DNA of 43,004 nucleotides from a virus: positions 1 through 43,004 of IMG/VR virus record IMGVR_UViG_3300006919_000111. The stretch is one strand, 5' to 3'. The translations under genes were made by a program, and so were the position numbers. The notes beneath the pieces are model-generated. The model was not told where the DNA came from. It worked only from the letters and a program-made list of their open reading frames with translations, and searched no databases. Of the stretch, positions 39,541 through 43,004 are shown piece by piece (within the stretch, counting starts at the first letter, position 1; each line of letters begins with the position of its first letter).

Positions 39541-41100
39541 TTAAGCAGATTCAGGAGGGGGTTGGAATGCAGCATTAGCTGCTTCCTTGGCAACAGGTCC
39601 AGCAGCAGTGTTCGCCATGGCTGCTTGTTGTTGCTCAGCTTGACGCTGTTGTAGCTCTTCGTCGGTGACGACAAGGTTCTTGTGGTCGATGCCTAGAGCA
39701 GCAGCACGACGCTTCATGTACTCACCGATGTTGATGCGTTGGTTAGCTACTTCAGGAGTCAAAACCTGATGCAGTCCACCAACGAAAGCATCCAGCTTGT
39801 TGAGGTCGTTGCCTCGTCCCATGGCATCCACACCAGTGACGATCATTGGTTCAACGATCTTGTCTGGCAGTGCAGGTAGCTCCTGGTCAGCAGTCATACG
39901 ACGGAGCAGCATCCTGACCAGAGGTAGCTGGAAGGTGACAGCAAGCATGGCATATGCTGCACCATGCTGCTTCTCAATCTGCTGCTGAGTGAGTCTCACT
40001 TCTTCAGCAGTGACTCGTTCTGCGTTACGGATCATGTCCGTAGTCAGCAGGAACACATGATTCATCCGTTGCTGGATGGAATCAACTGTCTCCTTCGTGA
40101 TGCGGAAGTCAGCAAACTTCTCCATCTGCAAGACAGTGACATCAGCAGCATTACCTGTGACGATGGATCCTGATGGCTTGTTCGCTAGGTCTGTCTTCCG
40201 AGTCGTGCCGTTGGCAGACACCATGAACAGGATCTTTGAAGCAGCAGCAGAGAACTCAACCAGTGATTGAGACAGAGCCTCTAGGCTGTGGAGATCTCCG
40301 AAATACTCCTCAACGAGACTACGACCATAGCTCTCACCCATGATGAGGTAGAGGCTGATGGGAAGAAAGGGGAGGTCTTGAGGTTTGTAGAGAGAGTCCG
40401 TTCCTGGAATCTCTTTACCGAACGCTGATTGAACGACACGAAACTTCCCTTCTGCATTGAGCTTGGCTTCCGTGTAGAGATCAACTTCCGCATCTGCTTT
40501 CTTCTTCTCCAGTTCAACAGGGTCAATCGCAGCAACGAGATCTTCCGGCAATGCGTCAAGAGCGATTGTCTCTTTGACAATCAGGTGAAGAAGGTTTCCA
40601 GAAGGATCTCGTTTGAGTGCGTAATGCTCAAGATGAATGTGCCTGAGAGTTCCTTCATTCTCTAGGTGGAACAGAGCATTGCCTCCAATCAGGAGTTGCT
40701 TCAGTCCTTCAAACACTTGAGGTCGGAAGTTTGAGACTTCAATCTTCCGCATGACCTTTCGTTCAAGGTCAGAGTAGACGACATCTAGCTCATCCTCAAC
40801 AGTCTGTCGATCCTCGGGAGGAAGAGACTGGAGGTACGACTCATCAGTGACGAGACGGAAGAACGGGCTGGACTGTGGAGGCAGCAGACTGAGCAACATG
40901 GACGAAGCCAAGTTGTTGATGCCCCGAGAACCAACTGAGTTGTACGGAGTGATGATCTCAGTGTCTTGGTTGTGTCCTTCCTTCGGAAAGATCCGAGGGA
41001 TGGTCAGCAGCGCACAGTCACGCGCACGATCAAGATAGGTCTGCCTGTCCTTAGTTAGGGACTCGTAGTCAGAAGCAGCATTTGAATGTGAAAAGTCCAT
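39541..41100 (-). CDS. portal protein (T7 gp8-like head-tail connector)
   Basis: 519 aa (T7 gp8 has 536). Matches the T7 portal: YLDRARDCALLTIPRIFP near the start, NLASSMLLSLLPPQSSPFFRL, YGRSLVEEYFGDLHSLEALSQS, and an Ala/Gln-rich C-terminus. It forms the 12-mer at the capsid vertex and packaging channel. Start ATG at 41100 shares its first base with the stop of the upstream small gene. Confidence 0.96.
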   Translation of the reverse strand: MDFSHSNAASDYESLTKDRQTYLDRARDCALLTIPRIFPKEGHNQDTEIITPYNSVGSRGINNLASSMLLSLLPPQSSPFFRLVTDESYLQSLPPEDRQTVEDELDVVYSDLERKVMRKIEVSNFRPQVFEGLKQLLIGGNALFHLENEGTLRHIHLEHYALKRDPSGNLLHLIVKETIALDALPEDLVAAIDPVELEKKKADAEVDLYTEAKLNAEGKFRVVQSAFGKEIPGTDSLYKPQDLPFLPISLYLIMGESYGRSLVEEYFGDLHSLEALSQSLVEFSAAASKILFMVSANGTTRKTDLANKPSGSIVTGNAADVTVLQMEKFADFRITKETVDSIQQRMNHVFLLTTDMIRNAERVTAEEVRLTQQQIEKQHGAAYAMLAVTFQLPLVRMLLRRMTADQELPALPDKIVEPMIVTGVDAMGRGNDLNKLDAFVGGLHQVLTPEVANQRINIGEYMKRRAAALGIDHKNLVVTDEELQQRQAEQQQAAMANTAAGPVAKEAANAAFQPPPESA

Positions 41101-41294
41101 TACCGTCGTAGCTTACTGATGCCTAAGCCTCTGCGTTTCATCAGGTTCCTGTTCTGAACGACAGGAGCAGTCTTTGACTTGCGGAGTTGAGCAGCATCCA
41201 CATCAGGTAGGTCTGCTCTCAACTCAGCCTTCAAAGCCTCAACATCCACTGGAGGTGGAGGAGGTGGGATATTGATCTTTGGAGGTTTGCACAT
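41100..41294 (-). CDS. small Pro-rich virion protein (T7 gp7.3-like candidate)
   Basis: 64 aa. Begins MCKPPKINIPPPPPP and ends with a basic RRGLGISKLRR. T7-like phages have a small protein at this place (6.7/7.3), virion-associated and needed for tail assembly or infectivity, that often combines a Pro-rich start with a basic Gly/Leu/Ile end. Assignment rests on position and composition. Confidence 0.6.
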   Translation of the reverse strand: MCKPPKINIPPPPPPVDVEALKAELRADLPDVDAAQLRKSKTAPVVQNRNLMKRRGLGISKLRR

Positions 41295-41295
41295 C

Positions 41296-41694
41296 TTAGA
41301 TCGGGCCTGTGGATAGTCGCATTCCTGTGGACATCCGTAGTCGGAGCATCATCTGCTGTTTCCTTAGCCATTTTGTGTACTCAGGATTGATGGTCCTGGT
41401 ACTCACCTGAGTGAATGAGCCATGCCTACGGCTAATAGTCTTGTTCGGACCTACGATGTACTTCCTGGGCGCACTGGCCATGAACTCTTCATGTGTCAGA
41501 CCTGACATCCTAGCAAGCATATCGGACATCGGCAGGTCGTTGTGAGTCTGCTCCATCTTGTCAGGACTCACCTTCATGTCGTTGTCCCATGGGTTCTTCT
41601 TGTACTCTGCGCGTACACCATCAAACCGCGCTTTGTGCATGGCTCGTTGTTTCTCGCTTGGTTGATGGGCTTTGCCTGTCGGAGCGTTACACAT
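41296..41694 (-). CDS. hypothetical protein before portal, 132 aa
   Basis: Basic, Met- and Arg-rich protein. Starts MCNAPTGKAHQPSEKQRAMH, has PWDNDMKVSPDKMEQTHNDL, then a C-terminal basic part WLRKQQMMLRLRMSTGMRL. The ATG overlaps the stop of the previous gene (TAATG). Shares the MC start with two virion proteins here, so a virion or head-assembly role is possible. Confidence 0.7.
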   Translation of the reverse strand: MCNAPTGKAHQPSEKQRAMHKARFDGVRAEYKKNPWDNDMKVSPDKMEQTHNDLPMSDMLARMSGLTHEEFMASAPRKYIVGPNKTISRRHGSFTQVSTRTINPEYTKWLRKQQMMLRLRMSTGMRLSTGPI

Positions 41695-41894
41695 TAAATG
41701 ATGTCCTTATCTTGTTGAGCTTTGAACTCACTGATGATCTTCTGGACCACCTGCCGCTGCCCTAACTTGAACCACACTTTCCTATCAGAATCGCTCTCTG
41801 GATTACACACCACTTCAGGGTAGATGTCTTCCAACCATTCGATAAGAGCAAAAGACAAGTCAGGGACTTTGTGTTCTTTATCAGTTTCAGTCAT
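41694..41894 (-). CDS. hypothetical protein after exonuclease, 66 aa
   Basis: Small acidic helical protein (SFALIEWLEDIYPEVV, then QVVQKIISEFKAQQDKD). I use the ATG at 41894; the frame is open to a TTG at 41912 that overlaps the exonuclease stop. Function unknown; such a small gene between exonuclease and portal is common in this phage group. Confidence 0.6.
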   Translation of the reverse strand: MTETDKEHKVPDLSFALIEWLEDIYPEVVCNPESDSDRKVWFKLGQRQVVQKIISEFKAQQDKDII

Positions 41895-41908
41895 TGTGAG
41901 AGGTCCGA

Positions 41909-42991
41909 TCAATCCTTAAGCAGAGTATTCGCTTCGACAAAGCGATAGATATCCATCTCTAGCCCTCCCGCACACTCAATGGCTGTGGCTGCATTCTCAA
42001 CTGTCCACTGGTCAGGCTGAATCCCATGTTGAGTGATCCAAGCTAACCGAGCTTGGAGTGTAATCTCCTCCTCAGTCATTCCAATGTCAGCACCTAACAA
42101 GTAGATCTTGTTCCACATGAACTCGTACCAATCCTTCCATGCGTTGTTCTTTGTGAAGTCAAAGGCATTTCCAGCGTACTCAGCGTAAGCGTTGGACAAG
42201 AACTTGAGAGTCTTCACTTCTCCGTACCCACGGAAACCAGCGTAGCCGTCTGTCCTGTCTCCCATGACTGTTTGAATCATATGGAAGAGCATGGGAGAGA
42301 ACGGCAAAGGAAGATTGTGCTTACCAGCCAACTCCTTCAAGGCTGAGCTTCTTGGTCTTCCTCTCATGTCCATCTGTTCGACGGGTAAAGCAAGAGTAAG
42401 CAAGTCTTTGTCCTCAGTGGCGACGAATACTGAAGTGTTCTTCAGTTGACTGTTTATCATGGAAGTGGCAAGGATGCCAAGTACATCGTCTCCTTCCATC
42501 TTCGCTAAGGTTCCATGGAATGTATCGTACAGCCTGGGGTTGAAGACTGGTCCCGTCCCTGTTAGGTGGTCCAACACATGGAAGTAGCCGAGTGGTTTCT
42601 TCCTTACTGACTGTCTCGTTCCTTTGTAGGTAGGACATAGCTCCTTCCTAATGCTTGTCTGCTTGTTGTCACTGAAGCAGAACACAAGATGAACTCGTGT
42701 GCCAGCAGGTATGACATGACTGAAGTGAACAGTCATGTTGTCCACCATGTCTTGCAGCATATCATCTATGCACACCAAGATAGAATGGAAGTCACTCACA
42801 TAGGTGAGACTGTTCCCTAAGAGGACTTCAATCTCCAGACCAGAACAAGCTTGGTACACCAGAATGTCCGCATCAATCAGGACAACTGCATGATGTCCTG
42901 TACCTACCTTTTCAAGTGGCTTGATGTACTGGAGAAAAGGGGGATGCACTCCTTGCTGTGGAGGGCAGATGTCTTTGTGAGGGCTAGACAT
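41909..42991 (-). CDS. 5'-3' exonuclease (T7 gp6-like, PIN/FEN fold)
   Basis: 360 aa. FEN/PIN-type nuclease motifs: VLIDADILVYQAC, CFSDN..TSIRKELCPTYKGTR, MEGDDVLGILA, VFVATEDKDLLTL and MGDRTDGYAGFRGYGEVKTLKFL supply the metal-binding Asp residues and the helix-hairpin-helix-like part. It removes RNA primers and degrades host DNA with the phage's other nucleases. Starts ATG at 42991, seven bases after the DNA polymerase stop when the window is closed into a circle, the same pair order as T7 genes 5 and 6. Confidence 0.93.
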   Translation of the reverse strand: MSSPHKDICPPQQGVHPPFLQYIKPLEKVGTGHHAVVLIDADILVYQACSGLEIEVLLGNSLTYVSDFHSILVCIDDMLQDMVDNMTVHFSHVIPAGTRVHLVFCFSDNKQTSIRKELCPTYKGTRQSVRKKPLGYFHVLDHLTGTGPVFNPRLYDTFHGTLAKMEGDDVLGILATSMINSQLKNTSVFVATEDKDLLTLALPVEQMDMRGRPRSSALKELAGKHNLPLPFSPMLFHMIQTVMGDRTDGYAGFRGYGEVKTLKFLSNAYAEYAGNAFDFTKNNAWKDWYEFMWNKIYLLGADIGMTEEEITLQARLAWITQHGIQPDQWTVENAATAIECAGGLEMDIYRFVEANTLLKD

Positions 42992-43004
42992 TAGTGGGTT
43001 AAAC
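42992..43004 (-). other. end of the DNA polymerase gene across the window junction
   Basis: On the minus strand the last 13 bases read GTTTAACCCACTA. They add one codon (GTT, Val) and the stop TAA to the polymerase frame leaving position 1 and form the gap before the exonuclease ATG. This shows the window edges are one continuous sequence. Confidence 0.85.

Noticed and set aside
1-43004. tRNA genes, CRISPR array, insertion sequence, integrase or attachment site
   Set aside because: None seen: no regular spacer array, no cloverleaf with conserved TTC loop noticed, no recombinase motifs. A dedicated tRNA scan was not possible.

Overview
The window looks like the complete genome of a strictly lytic, T7-like podovirus (autographivirus type) of about 43.0 kb, cut open inside its DNA polymerase gene. 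Evidence for the type is a single-subunit T7-like RNA polymerase, a T7-style replication set, and the T7 virion order (portal, scaffold, capsid, two tail-tube proteins, four internal virion proteins, fibre, terminases). Every supported gene is on the minus strand, so the map reads from right to left. Base composition is roughly half GC. I see no integrase, tRNA, CRISPR array or insertion sequence. The two ends of the window join in frame: the polymerase reading frame runs off position 1 and reaches a stop codon made by the last bases of the window (TAA at 42999-42997), seven bases before the exonuclease start. The host is not identifiable; a lipoprotein with a lipobox points to a Gram-negative host, and the fibre style is like that of aquatic T7-like phages (weak inference).

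Layout in transcription order. (1) 14037-15282 is non-coding: two Rho-independent terminators, a sigma70-like promoter aimed at the early genes and a patch of short repeats. This is the likely region of the physical genome ends. (2) 7650-14036 is a large early region of small unknown genes plus a MoxR/CobS-type AAA+ ATPase, a degenerate VWA-like protein, an unknown 280-aa protein and a very acidic disordered protein. Its leaders are full of RNA hairpins. (3) 1-7634 continuing across the junction to 41909 is RNA polymerase, SSB, RusA-type resolvase, primase-helicase, a small HTH protein, DNA polymerase and 5'-3' exonuclease. (4) 24998-41894 holds small virion proteins, portal, scaffold, capsid (followed by a UUCG-loop terminator placed like T7 T-phi), tail tube and internal virion proteins, ending with an unusually long 1977-aa ejection protein. 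(5) 18021-24998 is the host-recognition module: a tail fibre, two small paralogous proteins, and two glycoside-hydrolase-like proteins, one of GH10 xylanase type. (6) 15283-18027 is a probable lysis set (coiled-coil membrane protein, 39-aa membrane peptide, lipoprotein) and the two terminase subunits.

How it works together (inference): host polymerase starts at the early promoter and makes the ATPase module and the phage RNA polymerase. The phage polymerase then transcribes replication, virion, lysis and packaging genes. The most unusual points are the ATPase/VWA/acidic gene set, the paired glycoside hydrolases, the polyvalent-type 1977-aa internal protein with a zincin motif, a repeated leader design in which the Shine-Dalgarno sequence sits in a hairpin loop, and two short membrane-peptide genes (38 and 39 aa) hidden in gene overlaps.
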